Source of the DNA: Ruminococcus sp.
Lineage (GTDB): Bacteria; Bacillota; Clostridia; Oscillospirales; Ruminococcaceae
Length of the DNA: 35,111 nt
Direction of reading: 5' to 3'
Assembly: GCA_015066705.1 (NCBI GenBank)
Contig: SVNV01000019.1
Location: 1 to 35,111, forward strand
Shown piece after piece: positions 8,515 to 20,601 of the stretch (positions are counted from its first letter, which is position 1; every line of letters starts with the position of its first letter). Both the position numbers and the translations under genes were made by a program. Below the pieces are notes generated by a model, which had not been told where the DNA came from, searched no databases, and saw only the letters and a list, made by a program, of their open reading frames with translations.

Positions 8515-8787
8515 GTGTATCTGCATCTCGGAAATGATGTTCTGATAAATACAAAGGATTTGATTGGTATTTTTGATATTGAAAATTCGTCAACCTCTAA
8601 GATAACCAAGAATTATCTTAATTTTGCGTCAAAAAACGGAATGGTTGTCAATGTTTCTTTTGAAATGCCCAAAAGCTTTGTGGTTTGTCTTGACGAGGAT
8701 TTTAATGAGAGAGTTTATATTACACAGATTTCCTGTATGACACTTAAAAAACGCTATGATAAATTAATGAAGGGTATTATTGGTTAA
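8515..8787 (+). CDS. remB: RemA/RemB-family (DUF370) DNA-binding regulator
   Basis: This 90-residue protein matches Bacillus YaaB (RemB), an oligomeric DNA-binding protein of the DUF370 family related to the matrix-gene regulator RemA. The hallmark start YLHLGNDVLINTKDLIGIFD and the late SCMTLKKRYDKL align well. The GTG at 8515 is preferred, with GGAG seven bases upstream. A longer in-frame reading from 8428 would overlap recF and lacks family similarity. The position between recF and gyrB is the same as in Bacillus. What it regulates in this organism is unknown. Confidence 0.88.
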   Translation: MYLHLGNDVLINTKDLIGIFDIENSSTSKITKNYLNFASKNGMVVNVSFEMPKSFVVCLDEDFNERVYITQISCMTLKKRYDKLMKGIIG

Positions 8788-8798
8788 TATATTTTTAA

Positions 8799-10847
<2,049 letters not shown>

Positions 10848-11147
10848 ACCTTAATATAAAAGTTTTCGGTCAAGCATTTTTCAAAATGCTTGTGGGGTTG
10901 AGGGGCAAAGCCCTCATCGCCCGTCGCAACGGGCGAAATTCCCTAATACCATAAAGCGTTTTTTGGAGGGGAGTTTATAAGGTGCCAGCCTTATAAACGA
11001 TGGAACCTTTTTCAAGTAAAAAAGGTTCCTTTGAAAAGATTTTAAGGTAATATTACTCAAAAAGGTGCCAGTGGCACGTTTTTGACAAAACTATTTATAG
11101 AAACCCTGACGGTTTCACAAAAATTTTAAGTTTTTTCGGAGTAAAAA
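10848..11147. repeat. Mosaic repeat E2 after gyrB
   Basis: This 300-base gap is almost all repeat. Read on the minus strand it holds a GTGCC-AGT-GGCAC hairpin near 11063-11075, a hairpin with GGAACC arms (11002-11029), a stem TTTATAAGG / CCTTATAAA (10974-10997), a GCCCGT...ACGGGC hairpin, GATGAGGGCTTTGCCCCTC, the GA-loop hairpin CAAGCATTTT / AAAATGCTTG (10871-10892) and GACCGAAAACTTTT. The block 10870-11046 closely matches 34420-34613 in the opposite direction. A small AAACC / GGTTT hairpin lies near 11102-11116. No terminator distinct from the repeat was seen for gyrB. Confidence 0.75.
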
Positions 11148-11810
11148 ATGAGTGAAGAAAAAAATTTAGATGAGCTTTTAGAACAAGAAAAGCCTGAAAC
11201 CTTTGAACACGACGGAAAAATCTACGGCGGTACCTCTATGAATGAGGATAACTCCATAGAAATGCCACAGGGAGAGGTTTTGTGTCAGGTTCATTATAAC
11301 GTTACTCTCAAAGAAGAGGACAAGGCATTCAGACTTTTTCAGAGACTTTACGTAATAAAATCAAACATAATCAAAACAGTTGTGCTTTCTGTCGTTTTTG
11401 CAGTGTTTTTTGTTCAGTTTCTGGCAAACAAAAGCGATTATATAAGCAGTATCGCTATGACTATTGCGGTTATGGGAATTTTCATTACCTGGTACAACAC
11501 CTACGCAATCAGAAAAGGCCTTATGAAGGCTCTTGCTCCTCTTGAAAATGACAGATATATCTTCAAGCTTTACTATGACGCTTTTACAATCGAAACTGTT
11601 ATCGACGAAAGCGAATTCGAGGAAGGCGAAGAGAGGATTTCACCTCCGCCAAGAGTGGTCTGGAAGGACAAGAGTGATTTTGAGGTTCATGAGCTTGAGG
11701 AAATGTTCTGTATCATTATGAAAAAAGAAACAATTTATGTGCTTCCCAAGAGATGTATGGACGACAATCAGGCAGAAATTGTGAGAAAAGAGCTTGTGGT
11801 AAAAATTTAG
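11148..11810 (+). CDS. Membrane protein with YcxB-like C-terminal domain
   Basis: The product has 220 residues and no firm function. An acidic cytoplasmic N-terminus (about 1-75) is followed by two adjacent membrane segments at about 83-100 and 107-125 (SVVFAVFFVQFLA; IAMTIAVMGIFITWYNTYAI). The soluble C-terminal part (FKLYYDAFTIETVIDE ... FCIIMKKETIYVLPKRCMD) has the pattern of the YcxB-like domain found in many Firmicute membrane proteins. The ATG follows CGGAG at a good distance. It lies alone between gyrB and gyrA, separated from both by repeat elements, so it may be an insertion into an ancestral gyrB-gyrA arrangement. A compound hairpin begins at its stop codon. Confidence 0.75.
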   Translation: MSEEKNLDELLEQEKPETFEHDGKIYGGTSMNEDNSIEMPQGEVLCQVHYNVTLKEEDKAFRLFQRLYVIKSNIIKTVVLSVVFAVFFVQFLANKSDYISSIAMTIAVMGIFITWYNTYAIRKGLMKALAPLENDRYIFKLYYDAFTIETVIDESEFEEGEERISPPPRVVWKDKSDFEVHELEEMFCIIMKKETIYVLPKRCMDDNQAEIVRKELVVKI

Positions 11811-11839
11811 GGGAGCGCCCTCTCGTGCAGGGCAGCCCC
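11810..11839 (+). other. Stop-codon hairpin of the YcxB-like gene
   Basis: Beginning with the G of the TAG stop codon, GGGG pairs with CCCC and an inner GCCCT (11817-11821) pairs with AGGGC (11829-11833). The stem has an internal loop, so it is less regular than the other stop-codon hairpins. Confidence 0.45.
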
Positions 11840-12048
11840 CTCTTCCAAAACAGTCCACTGGACTGTTTTGAAATTCACCCCTTGCGGAGCGTCGATGATT
11901 TTAAGGATTTCGTCCTCTGCGGAGGACGACCAAGGCTCTGCCTTTGGAAACCGCAAGCTTTGAAAAGCTTGACCAAACTTTTTGTATTTATAGTTGATTA
12001 AAGTACATAAGAATTTAGTTTTTTAAAACAGAAAAGAGTGAGGAAATT
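11811..12048. repeat. Mosaic repeat E3 before gyrA
   Basis: After the stop-codon hairpin, a strong hairpin at 11846-11870 has arms CAAAACAGTCC and GGACTGTTTTG. Further along are CTCTGC / GCGGAG pieces, then a GA-loop hairpin CAAGCTTT / AAAGCTTG at 11954-11971 followed by GACCAAACTTTTT. No confident gyrA promoter was found; hexamers near 11982 and 12004 are poor. Confidence 0.6.
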
Positions 12049-14592
12049 TTGTTTACAAACAACACTAAGGTTATTGTAAAGGATATCAATGACGAAATGC
12101 GAAACTCATTTTTACAGTATTCAATGGCTGTAATTGTGTCTCGTGCTTTGCCTGACGTCAGAGACGGCTTGAAGCCTGTTCACAGACGTATCCTTTATAC
12201 ACTCCACGAAAACGGTCTGACTCCTGACAAGGCTTACCGTAAGTGTGCTGACACTGTTGGTACTGTGCTGGGTAGATATCACCCACACGGTGACGCTTCG
12301 GTTTACGACGCACTTGTAAGACTTGCACAGTCATTTTCACTTCGTTATCCGCTGGTAGACGGTCACGGAAACTTCGGTTCTATTGACGGTGACCCGCCTG
12401 CTGCATACCGATACACAGAAGCTAAAATGGCTAAAATGTCTGTTGAAATGCTCACTGACATCAACAAGGAAACAGTACCTTTCCAGTCAAACTACGACGA
12501 CAGACTTAAAGAACCTGTTGTTTTGCCGTCAAGATTTCCGAATCTTTTGTGTAACGGCTCGGTGGGTATTGCTGTTGGTATGGCAACAAACATTCCGCCT
12601 CACAATTTGAACGAAGTTATTGACGCTTTGAAGCTTATTGTTGAAAACCCTGACGCTACTCTTGAAGAAATTATGGAATGTATTCAGGGCCCGGACTTCC
12701 CGACAGGTGGTATCATTATGGGAAGAGCAGGTATCAGAGCTGCTTACGGTACAGGCAGAGGAAAAATTATTCTCAGAGCAAAGACTACCATTGAAGAAAT
12801 CAAGGGTAGAAACTGTATTATCGTTCACGAAATCCCTTATATGGTAAACAAGGCAAGACTTGTTGAGAATATCGCACAGCTTCACAAGGATAAGAGAATA
12901 GAGGGAATCCACGATTTGCGTGACGAGTCCGGCAGACAGGGTATGAGAATTGTTATTGAGCTTAAAAAGGACGCTATTCCGAGCGTTGTTTTGAATAAGC
13001 TGTTCTCATATACACAGCTTCAGGATACTGTGGGTGTTATTATGCTTGCACTTGTAAACGGCGTGCCTAAGGTACTTACTCTTAAGGAAATGCTCCAGCA
13101 TTATCTTGATTTCCAGGTTGAGGTTATCGAAAACAGAACAAAGTTTGACCTGAGAAAGGCTTCTGAAAGAGCTCACATTTTAGAGGGACTTTCTATTGCC
13201 CTTGACTTCATTGACGAAGTTATTGCTATTATGCGTTCTTCAAAGTCTATTCCTGAAGGTAAGGAAAGACTTATGGAACGCTTCAACATCACTGAAATTC
13301 AGGCTGAGGCTATCGTACAGATGACTATCGGTAAGCTTACAGGCCTTGAAAAGCAGAAGCTTCTTGACGAGCTTGAAGCTCTTCACATCAAGATTGAGGA
13401 TTTGAAGGACATTCTTGCAAATCACGACAGAGTTTTGAAGATTATTATTGACGAAGTTTCTGAAATCCAGAAGAAATTCGGCGATATGAGAAGAACTGAC
13501 ATCGAAAATGTAAGCGGTGAGGTTGATATTGAGGACCTTATTCCTGTTGAGGAAATGGTTGTTACTTACAGCCATAACGGTTACATCAAGAGAATGCCGG
13601 TTTCAACATACAAGGCTCAGAGACGTGGCGGACGTGGCGTAAATGCTATGAAACAGCGTGAAGAGGACTTTGTTGAAAAGATGTTTATCTGTTCTTCACA
13701 CGACCACATTCTTTACATCACCAACAAGGGTGTAATGTATAAGCTCAAGTGTTACGAAATTCCTGAGGGTTCAAAGAATTCAAAGGGAACAAATGTTATA
13801 AATCTTCTCCCGCTGGGTGAAGGCGAAAAGATTCAGGCTATGCTTTGTACTTCAGATTTTGAAGAAGGCAAGTACGTTGTTATGGTTACCAAGAAGGGTA
13901 AAATCAAGAGAACACCTCTTGAGGCATACAGAAACGTAAGAAAGAACGGACTGAGAGCTATCGGACTTGACGACGAGGACGAAATCAGAGGCGTTTTACT
14001 TACAAATGGTGACGACGACATTATGACTGCTACAAGAAACGGTATGGCTATCAGAATCAAGGAAACAAATGCAAGACCTATGTCAAGAACTGCTCACGGT
14101 GTAAGAGTTATCAAGCTCCGTGAAGGTGACGAGGTTGTGGCACTTGACAGAATTGTGGAAGGTGCGACAGTGCTTACAGTTTCAGATAAGGGACTTGGAA
14201 GAAGATGCGCACTTTCTGAATACGCTGTTCAGAACAGAGGCGGTCTTGGTCGTCTCAACTACAAGGTAAGCGACGAAAAGGGATACGTTTGTTCAATCAA
14301 GGTTGTAAACGAGGACGAGGATATCATTATGATTTCGTCAAACGGTGTTGTAATCAGAATCAGAGCCTGCGACGTAAGAGTAATGGGACGTTACGCTAAG
14401 GGTGTACGTCTTATGAGAGTCGGAGAGGGCGAAAGAGTGGTTACATTTACAAACGCTGAACACGACGAAGAAGCTGAAATCGCAGAGGTTGAGAAGATTT
14501 CTGACGAGGAAGCTGCTGCTGAAAACGCTCAGGCTGAAGCTGAAGCAAACGCAGAGGTTATCGAGCCGGACGTTGAACCTGATGACGAATAG
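12049..14592 (+). CDS. gyrA: DNA gyrase subunit A
   Basis: GyrA cuts and rejoins DNA in the gyrase A2B2 complex. The 847-residue product has the N-terminal [20 protein letters not shown], the catalytic Tyr122 in [10 protein letters not shown], and the GyrA box QRRGGRG, followed by the beta-pinwheel C-terminal domain and an acidic Glu/Ala-rich tail. In the quinolone-resistance region [10 protein letters not shown], position 83 is Ala (Ser in E. coli), position 84 is Ser and Asp87 is kept. The start is TTG at 12049, five bases after GAGG, giving the expected spacing to the conserved [11 protein letters not shown]. The last codon and the stop codon lie in the arm of a perfect hairpin. Confidence 0.97.
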   Translation: MFTNNTKVIVKDINDEMRNSFLQYSMAVIVSRALPDVRDGLKPVHRRILYTLHENGLTPDKAYRKCADTVGTVLGRYHPHGDASVYDALVRLAQSFSLRYPLVDGHGNFGSIDGDPPAAYRYTEAKMAKMSVEMLTDINKETVPFQSNYDDRLKEPVVLPSRFPNLLCNGSVGIAVGMATNIPPHNLNEVIDALKLIVENPDATLEEIMECIQGPDFPTGGIIMGRAGIRAAYGTGRGKIILRAKTTIEEIKGRNCIIVHEIPYMVNKARLVENIAQLHKDKRIEGIHDLRDESGRQGMRIVIELKKDAIPSVVLNKLFSYTQLQDTVGVIMLALVNGVPKVLTLKEMLQHYLDFQVEVIENRTKFDLRKASERAHILEGLSIALDFIDEVIAIMRSSKSIPEGKERLMERFNITEIQAEAIVQMTIGKLTGLEKQKLLDELEALHIKIEDLKDILANHDRVLKIIIDEVSEIQKKFGDMRRTDIENVSGEVDIEDLIPVEEMVVTYSHNGYIKRMPVSTYKAQRRGGRGVNAMKQREEDFVEKMFICSSHDHILYITNKGVMYKLKCYEIPEGSKNSKGTNVINLLPLGEGEKIQAMLCTSDFEEGKYVVMVTKKGKIKRTPLEAYRNVRKNGLRAIGLDDEDEIRGVLLTNGDDDIMTATRNGMAIRIKETNARPMSRTAHGVRVIKLREGDEVVALDRIVEGATVLTVSDKGLGRRCALSEYAVQNRGGLGRLNYKVSDEKGYVCSIKVVNEDEDIIMISSNGVVIRIRACDVRVMGRYAKGVRLMRVGEGERVVTFTNAEHDEEAEIAEVEKISDEEAAAENAQAEAEANAEVIEPDVEPDDE

Positions 14593-14613
14593 AAACCTGA
14601 AAGGTTTCTATTC
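14587..14613 (+). other. Stop-codon hairpin of gyrA
   Basis: GAATAGAAACCT (14587-14598), which contains the last Glu codon and the TAG stop, pairs perfectly over 12 bp with AGGTTTCTATTC (14602-14613) across a three-base GAA loop. It runs directly into the terminal inverted repeat of the next element. It is the strongest of the stop-codon hairpins. Confidence 0.75.
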
Positions 14614-14647
14614 AATTGACAGTTGACAATTGACAATTGACAATGAA

Positions 14648-14680
14648 AGCGTACGGATTTTCCGTACGCTTTTTCTTTTT
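14648..14680 (+). terminator. Terminator between gyrA and guaB (left)
   Basis: AGCGTACGGA pairs perfectly with TCCGTACGCT across a three-base loop and is followed by TTTTCTTTTT. The same hairpin recurs at 34334-34356 and, with one change, at 28379-28401. Confidence 0.85.
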
Positions 14681-14860
14681 GGTAGTCACAACGTGATGAA
14701 GGGGCTTTGCCCCTTTATTTCATTTTGTTTTGGAATAAAGTTTGTGGTAATCCCAGCCTTGCTTGTTTTTCGCAAGAAAAATTCGAGCATTGCGAGAATA
14801 AGGCTATGCCTTATGAAAAGGTGGACCAAACTTTTTATACTTTGGAAGGTAACAAAAAAA

Positions 14861-14891
14861 GAGTAGGAAAAATTCCTACTCTTAATTTTTT
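14861..14891. terminator. Terminator between gyrA and guaB (right)
   Basis: GAGTAGGAA (14861-14869) pairs with TTCCTACTC (14873-14881), with an A-run before it and a T-rich run after it, so it can act in both directions. It faces the end of guaB. It is one of five copies of this hairpin in the window. Confidence 0.75.
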
Positions 14892-14954
14892 TAAATCCGT
14901 TGCCGAAGGCAACACCTTAATTGTCAATTGTCAATTGTCAACTGTCAATTGATA

Positions 14955-14970
14955 AGTGCCGGCAGCGGCA

Positions 14971-14972
<2 letters not shown>
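14955..14972 (-). other. Stop-codon hairpin of guaB
   Basis: On the minus strand AGTGCCG, whose first two bases are the AG of the TAG stop, pairs with CGGCACT across a four-base CTGC loop. The 33-base terminal inverted repeat follows within three bases. Confidence 0.65.
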
Positions 14973-16740
<1,768 letters not shown>

Positions 16741-17145
16741 ATGCTGAATGAAAAGTCATGCGGTGCGCTTGTTTACAGAAAGTATCACGGCAATACCGAA
16801 ATACTTCTGATTAAACACATTAACAGCGGTCACTGGTCTTTTCCTAAGGGTCACGTTGAGGGTAATGAAACAGAAGTTGAAACTGCAATGCGTGAAATCA
16901 AAGAGGAAACAGGAATTGATGTTATAATCGACCAGAGCTTTCGCGAAACAGTTACTTACAGTCCACGCAGGGACACACACAAGGAAGTAGTTTATTTTAT
17001 CGCAAAAGCAAAAAATACCGACTATACTCCTCAGGAAGATGAGATAGCCGATATTAAATGGGTGGAAATCGGACGTGCGGGAAGTGTTCTTGCATATGAA
17101 AACGACAAGTCCATCGTAAACAAAGCCAAGAATTTTATTCCATAA
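16741..17145 (+). CDS. NUDIX hydrolase, Ap4A-hydrolase-like
   Basis: NUDIX enzymes split nucleoside diphosphates linked to another group. This 134-residue protein has a complete Nudix box: GHVEGNE followed by AMREIKEETGI, giving the metal-binding REIKEE core. The N-terminal SCGALVYRK and WSFPKGH context is typical of bacterial bis(5'-nucleosyl)-tetraphosphatase-type enzymes, but the substrate cannot be fixed from sequence alone. The ATG at 16741 is ten bases after GAAAGG; a TTG at 16732 sits against the ribosome binding site and is unlikely. It is transcribed alone and converges on spoVG with 11 bases between the stop codons. Confidence 0.87.
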   Translation: MLNEKSCGALVYRKYHGNTEILLIKHINSGHWSFPKGHVEGNETEVETAMREIKEETGIDVIIDQSFRETVTYSPRRDTHKEVVYFIAKAKNTDYTPQEDEIADIKWVEIGRAGSVLAYENDKSIVNKAKNFIP

Positions 17146-17156
17146 TACCGAATAAG

Positions 17157-17429
17157 CTATGAAAGAGGGGTATTTCGCTGTTCTTTCAGGTAGGCGTCAA
17201 GAATTGAGTTTTCGATAACTGTTCTTGCCTCCTGTGAAATAGGGTGAACGATGTCTCGGAAGGTTCCGTTGTCGTCACGTCTTGAGGGCATTGCCACAAA
17301 AAGACGTTCCTCGCCCTGAACGATTTTTATATCGTGGACTGCGAAATAGTTGTCAAAGGTTACGCTTACGACGCCTTTGAGTTTTCCGTCCTCGAATGTT
17401 TTTCTAACCTTGATATCCGTGATTGTCAT
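17157..17429 (-). CDS. spoVG: Septation/regulatory protein SpoVG
   Basis: SpoVG is a small DNA- and RNA-binding protein first found in Bacillus sporulation but common in non-sporulating Firmicutes. The 90-residue product has the family start MTITDIKVRKTFEDGKLKGV and the core FVAMPSRRDDNGTFRDIVHP. The ATG at 17429 follows AAGGAG by eight bases; a longer reading upstream starts before that site and is rejected. It faces away from murC and overlaps no other gene. Its presence alone does not show that the organism makes spores. Confidence 0.96.
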   Translation of the reverse strand: MTITDIKVRKTFEDGKLKGVVSVTFDNYFAVHDIKIVQGEERLFVAMPSRRDDNGTFRDIVHPISQEARTVIENSILDAYLKEQRNTPLS

Positions 17430-17477
17430 AATTATTTCTCCTTTTTTGTGGGATTTCAAGGATATTATGGGAAGTTT

Positions 17478-17505
17478 TTGAAAAGAATATACACAGCCGT
17501 ATAAA
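17478..17505 (+). promoter_or_regulatory. Candidate promoter of murC-lexA
   Basis: TTGAAA (17478-17483) and TATAAA (17500-17505) are 16 bases apart, about 25 bases upstream of murC. No LexA operator was recognised around it. Confidence 0.5.
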
Positions 17506-17529
17506 AATTTCCCACAACTGAAAGGAAAC

Positions 17530-18948
17530 GTGATTTTTTTGGATAAAAACGTGCTTTTAAATAAAAAACATATCCACTTTATCGGAATCGGCGGTTCGGG
17601 AATGTATCCTCTTGCTCAGATTCTTCACAGCAAGGGCTATTATCTGACAGGTTCGGATAATAATGAAACTGCCACACTTCAGGCGGTAAGAGATATGGGA
17701 ATCCCTGTTTTTCTGGGACAGAGAGCTGAAAACATTGAGGGCGCTGACCTGATTGTTTATTCGGCTGCTATTATGAGTGACAACCCTGAGCTTATTGCCG
17801 CAAAAAACAGCGGTGCTGTCGTTTTGGAAAGAAGCGACCTTCTGGGACTTGTTACAAGCTGGTACGATAATGCGGTATGCGTATGCGGTACTCACGGAAA
17901 AACCACTGCAAGCTCAATGCTTACCACTGTTTTTATGGAGGAGGGCATTGATATTTCCTGCGTAATCGGCGGAAAATTAAAATCCATCGGCGGAAGTGGC
18001 AGAGCAGGCAAAAGCGACACAATGATTTGTGAGGCCTGCGAATACGTTGACACATTTTTAAGACTTTATCCCGATATTGCGGTTATTTTAAATGTTGACG
18101 CCGACCATCTTGAGTATTTCAAAAACCTTGACAACATCAAAAAATCCTTCAGAAAGTTTGCATCAATGGCGACAAAATGTCTTGTGGTAAATGGCGATGA
18201 CGAGAACACTCTCGACGCAATTAAAGGACTTGACAAGGAAGTTATTACTTTTGGTTTTGACAGAAAGAACGATTTTTCAGGGGAAATTGTAAGCGTAAAG
18301 GGTATGAAAACCGAGTTTAACCTTTATATCAAGGGCGAATTTGAAAGAAAGCTCACAATTTTTGTCCCGGGAACACATAACGTACTTAACGCACTTGCGA
18401 CAGTTGCAACAGCTGTGAGATGCGGAGTAAGTCTTGACGGAATTGAAATGGGGCTTCAGGTTTTCAGAGGGGCTGTAAGACGCTTTGAGAGAATTGACGA
18501 GGTCAAGGGAATTACAATAGTTGACGACTACGCTCATCACCCGAAAGAATTGGAAGTTACACTTTCGGCTGCAAAAAAACTGGGTTACAAAAGAGTATGG
18601 GCGGTTTTTCAGCCATTTACCTACTCAAGAACAAGCATTCTGCTTGATGATTTTGTAAGCGCACTTAAAATTGCTGACAAGGTTGTGCTTACCGACATTA
18701 TGGGAAGCAGAGAAAAGAACACTCTGAAGATTTACACTAAGGACTTAGGCGAAAAAATAGAGGGTGCTGTCTGGTTTGACTATCCTGAGGAAGAGGTTGA
18801 CGCACAGACAGCAGAGCAGAAGAGCAGGAATTTCAAAGACATTGTGGAATTTCTCAGAAAAAACCTTGCCGAAGGAGATTTGGTTATTACTTTAGGCTGT
18901 GGAGATGTTTACAAGCTGGCTGTTCAGCTTGCCGGGGAGCTTAAATAA
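17530..18948 (+). CDS. murC: UDP-N-acetylmuramate--L-alanine ligase
   Basis: MurC adds L-alanine to UDP-MurNAc, the first step of building the peptidoglycan stem peptide in the cytoplasm. The 472-residue product has the Rossmann motif GIGGSGMYPLAQIL near the N-terminus, the ATP loop CGTHGKTTASSM at about 119-130, the NVDADHLEYF segment and the C-terminal DDYAHHPKEL. The start is uncertain. GTG at 17530 is only three to four bases from AAAGGA, while TTG at 17539 is 12 bases away; both give nearly the same protein. lexA follows after 19 bases, an uncommon pairing that suggests one transcript. Confidence 0.95.
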   Translation: MIFLDKNVLLNKKHIHFIGIGGSGMYPLAQILHSKGYYLTGSDNNETATLQAVRDMGIPVFLGQRAENIEGADLIVYSAAIMSDNPELIAAKNSGAVVLERSDLLGLVTSWYDNAVCVCGTHGKTTASSMLTTVFMEEGIDISCVIGGKLKSIGGSGRAGKSDTMICEACEYVDTFLRLYPDIAVILNVDADHLEYFKNLDNIKKSFRKFASMATKCLVVNGDDENTLDAIKGLDKEVITFGFDRKNDFSGEIVSVKGMKTEFNLYIKGEFERKLTIFVPGTHNVLNALATVATAVRCGVSLDGIEMGLQVFRGAVRRFERIDEVKGITIVDDYAHHPKELEVTLSAAKKLGYKRVWAVFQPFTYSRTSILLDDFVSALKIADKVVLTDIMGSREKNTLKIYTKDLGEKIEGAVWFDYPEEEVDAQTAEQKSRNFKDIVEFLRKNLAEGDLVITLGCGDVYKLAVQLAGELK

Positions 18949-18967
18949 AAGCGAAAGGACTTTGATT

Positions 18968-19552
18968 ATGAAGCTGACTGAAAGAGACCGAAAGGTTTAT
19001 GAATTCATAAAGGCACGTCTGGAGGAGGGTTATCCGCCGACAGTGAGGGAAATCTGTACTGAGTTTTCCTTTAAATCAACATCTACTGCACACAGATGTA
19101 TAAACATTCTTGCTGAAGCAGGACTTGTTGAAAAGGGAAACAACCAGAACAGAGCGCTACGTATTGCCGGAGGAGCAAGCAAAAAAGTTCCGCTTGTTGG
19201 TACGGTAACAGCAGGTCAGCCTATTACTGCCATTGAGGAAATCACTGATTTCATAAGCTTTTCACCTGATAAAATATACTCAAATCCGCTCTTTGCACTT
19301 AAAGTCAGAGGCGAAAGTATGATAAACGTTGCAATTCTCGACGGGGACATTGTTATTGTTGAGCAGGTGCCTGTTGTTGAAAACGGGGAAATTGCGGTTG
19401 TTATGGTAGGTGGCGAGGAAGCTACTGTAAAGAGATTTTTCAAGGAAGACGGACACTTCCGTTTACAGCCTGAAAACGATACTATGGACCCGATTATTGT
19501 AGAGGAATGTTCTGTCCTCGGCAAAGTCGTGGGAGTTGTGAGATATTTCTGA
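18968..19552 (+). CDS. lexA: SOS repressor LexA
   Basis: LexA represses DNA-damage genes until RecA triggers its self-cleavage. The 194-residue product has an N-terminal winged helix (PTVREICTEFSFKSTSTAHRCINIL), the cleavage site Ala82-Gly83 in GTVTAGQPI, the catalytic Ser117 in VRGESM and Lys155 in EATVKRFF. The ATG at 18968 follows AAAGGA by eight bases; upstream in-frame codons lie inside murC. The stop codon TGA sits in a TGACAAT string resembling the terminal repeats of the intergenic elements. Confidence 0.97.
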   Translation: MKLTERDRKVYEFIKARLEEGYPPTVREICTEFSFKSTSTAHRCINILAEAGLVEKGNNQNRALRIAGGASKKVPLVGTVTAGQPITAIEEITDFISFSPDKIYSNPLFALKVRGESMINVAILDGDIVIVEQVPVVENGEIAVVMVGGEEATVKRFFKEDGHFRLQPENDTMDPIIVEECSVLGKVVGVVRYF

Positions 19553-19716
19553 CAATGCACAATAGCAACCCTGACGGTTTCACCGACCTCGCCTGTTTTT
19601 TCGGTAGCGAGCAAAGTGAATTTCCAGTGACGGCGGTTATCGGCTCGCATAAGGCTCGCCTTAAAGAGAAAAAACAATAAACCCACTATCTTTTTACGGA
19701 TAGTGGGGTTCTTTTT
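19553..19716. repeat. Repeat E5 (G module) and shared terminator after lexA
   Basis: After TGACAATGCACAAT comes a small hairpin, AACC-CTGAC-GGTT. The following CACCGACCTCGCC ... GTGACGGCGGTTATCGGCTCG ... CTTAAAGAG is a copy of the G module also found after serC and near the GH94 gene. At 19682-19707, CCCACTATC pairs with GATAGTGGG and is T-rich on both sides, a bidirectional terminator for lexA and the convergent gene. Confidence 0.7.
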
Positions 19717-20205
19717 TCACTTATAATGTGGGTGCTCTGAAATGATAACAGGATAGTTGGGGAGATATTTTTTTACAATATCAGGGTTTTTGTCAGCCTC
19801 CTCATAAATGACAGGTGCAAGCTCCATAGCCACTTTGCATATTTCATCAAGAGGACGGGTTTTAACCACAGGACAAACAGGCGACAGCGTAATAACACGC
19901 TTTCCTTCAAAGTCCATTACCCGAAAAGGCCAGATTTTGCAGTCGAAAGGCTTTTCGTCACCCAGAACACAGCCCTTTTCCTTGTCAAGAACAGAGCAGT
20001 AATAAAGGTCGGCGTCAGGCTCCTTATCCATTCTGAAAAGAAAGCTTTCGCCTTTTGTTATAAATTTCATTTCGGGATAGTCGTCAAGGATACGGATTTT
20101 CATTGACGGTGAAATCACCGGAGTTTCCCAGAGGTCAGTGCTGTCAAATGAACAGCAAATCTGACACTTTGCACACTCGCTTTTTGAAAGAAGTTTACCA
20201 AGCAT
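19717..20205 (-). CDS. Cysteine-rich YkgJ-like putative metal-binding protein
   Basis: This 162-residue soluble protein has a cluster of cysteines: CAKCQICC near the N-terminus, then CSV, GCVLG, DCKIWPF and VCP. The spacing CxxCxxCC plus a later FDCKIWPFR resembles the YkgJ/CxxCxxCC family, thought to bind zinc or an iron-sulphur cluster. No enzyme function can be assigned. The gene starts seven bases after the DtxR-type regulator and probably shares its transcript, which hints at a metal-related role, but that is inference. A bidirectional terminator lies just downstream. Confidence 0.72.
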   Translation of the reverse strand: MLGKLLSKSECAKCQICCSFDSTDLWETPVISPSMKIRILDDYPEMKFITKGESFLFRMDKEPDADLYYCSVLDKEKGCVLGDEKPFDCKIWPFRVMDFEGKRVITLSPVCPVVKTRPLDEICKVAMELAPVIYEEADKNPDIVKKYLPNYPVIISEHPHYK

Positions 20206-20212
20206 AATTAAC

Positions 20213-20587
20213 CTACTTTTTATAGTTTTCTAAAAAACATTTCAGCTTTGAAACAGTTTCCTTACTGATGACGTGCTCAATTTTGCAAGCGTCCTCTTCG
20301 GCGTTTTTTTCACAAACCCCAAGGGTATCCCGAAGAAAGCTTGTGATGAGCAGGTGTCTTTCGTAGACCTCCTCAGCCTTTTCAAGTCCCACGTCGGTAA
20401 GAGTAATCTGTCCGTCCTGAGCAAAATTTATAAATCCGCCGTCCTTGAGAATAGACATAGCGCGGCTTACTGACGGTTTTGAATAGCCAAGCTCGTTTGC
20501 AATGTCAATGGAACGAACATAGCCTGTTTTTCTATGAAGAATAAGTATAGTTTCGAGATAATCCTCTCCGCTTTCGTGAATAGCCAT
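20213..20587 (-). CDS. DtxR/MntR-family metal-dependent transcriptional regulator
   Basis: Proteins of this family repress metal uptake genes when Mn or Fe is bound. This 124-residue member has the winged helix (SIDIANELGYSKPSVSRAMSILK) and the dimerisation and metal-binding domain, and no C-terminal FeoA/SH3 domain, like MntR. The N-terminal ligands follow the MntR pattern (Asp9 and Glu12 in GEDYLETI). The C-terminal helix reads DACKIEHVIS, with Cys where MntR has Glu and DtxR has Cys. The metal is therefore hard to predict. The ATG at 20587 is six bases from AAAGGAG. It lies 14 bases after the O-antigen-ligase-like gene in the same direction. Confidence 0.88.
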   Translation of the reverse strand: MAIHESGEDYLETILILHRKTGYVRSIDIANELGYSKPSVSRAMSILKDGGFINFAQDGQITLTDVGLEKAEEVYERHLLITSFLRDTLGVCEKNAEEDACKIEHVISKETVSKLKCFLENYKK

Positions 20588-20601
20588 AAAAATCTCCTTT
20601 C

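Larger units (their letters stand above)
14612..14952. mobile_element. MITE-like element with perfect 33-base terminal inverted repeats
   Basis: Bases 14612-14644 and 14920-14952 are exact reverse complements over 33 bases. Each end is built from repeats of TTGACAAT (for example CAATTGACAGTTGACAAT). The interior has no convincing gene. It carries an AGCGTACGGA terminator next to the left end, a GGGGCTTTGCCCC hairpin, a decayed GA-loop module with GGACCAAACTTTTTATAC, a GAGTAGGAA hairpin and a GTTGCC-GAA-GGCAAC hairpin next to the right end. No clear target-site duplication was seen. Its right part is closely related to the sequence after serA. No transposase is present, so it would be non-autonomous. 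Confidence 0.6.

Noticed and set aside
11969-11994. TTGACC ... TATAGT before gyrA as a promoter.
   Set aside because: The spacer is only 14 bases and the TTGACC is part of the GA-loop hairpin arm conserved in all repeat copies.
14617-14645. Tandem TTGACAATT units look like a short CRISPR or satellite array.
   Set aside because: Units are 8-9 bases with no spacers, and the run is matched by its exact inverse at 14920-14952, so it is a terminal inverted repeat.
14630-14952. Two overlapping small open reading frames between gyrA and guaB.
   Set aside because: They lie entirely inside the repeat element and run through terminator hairpins; no ribosome binding site.
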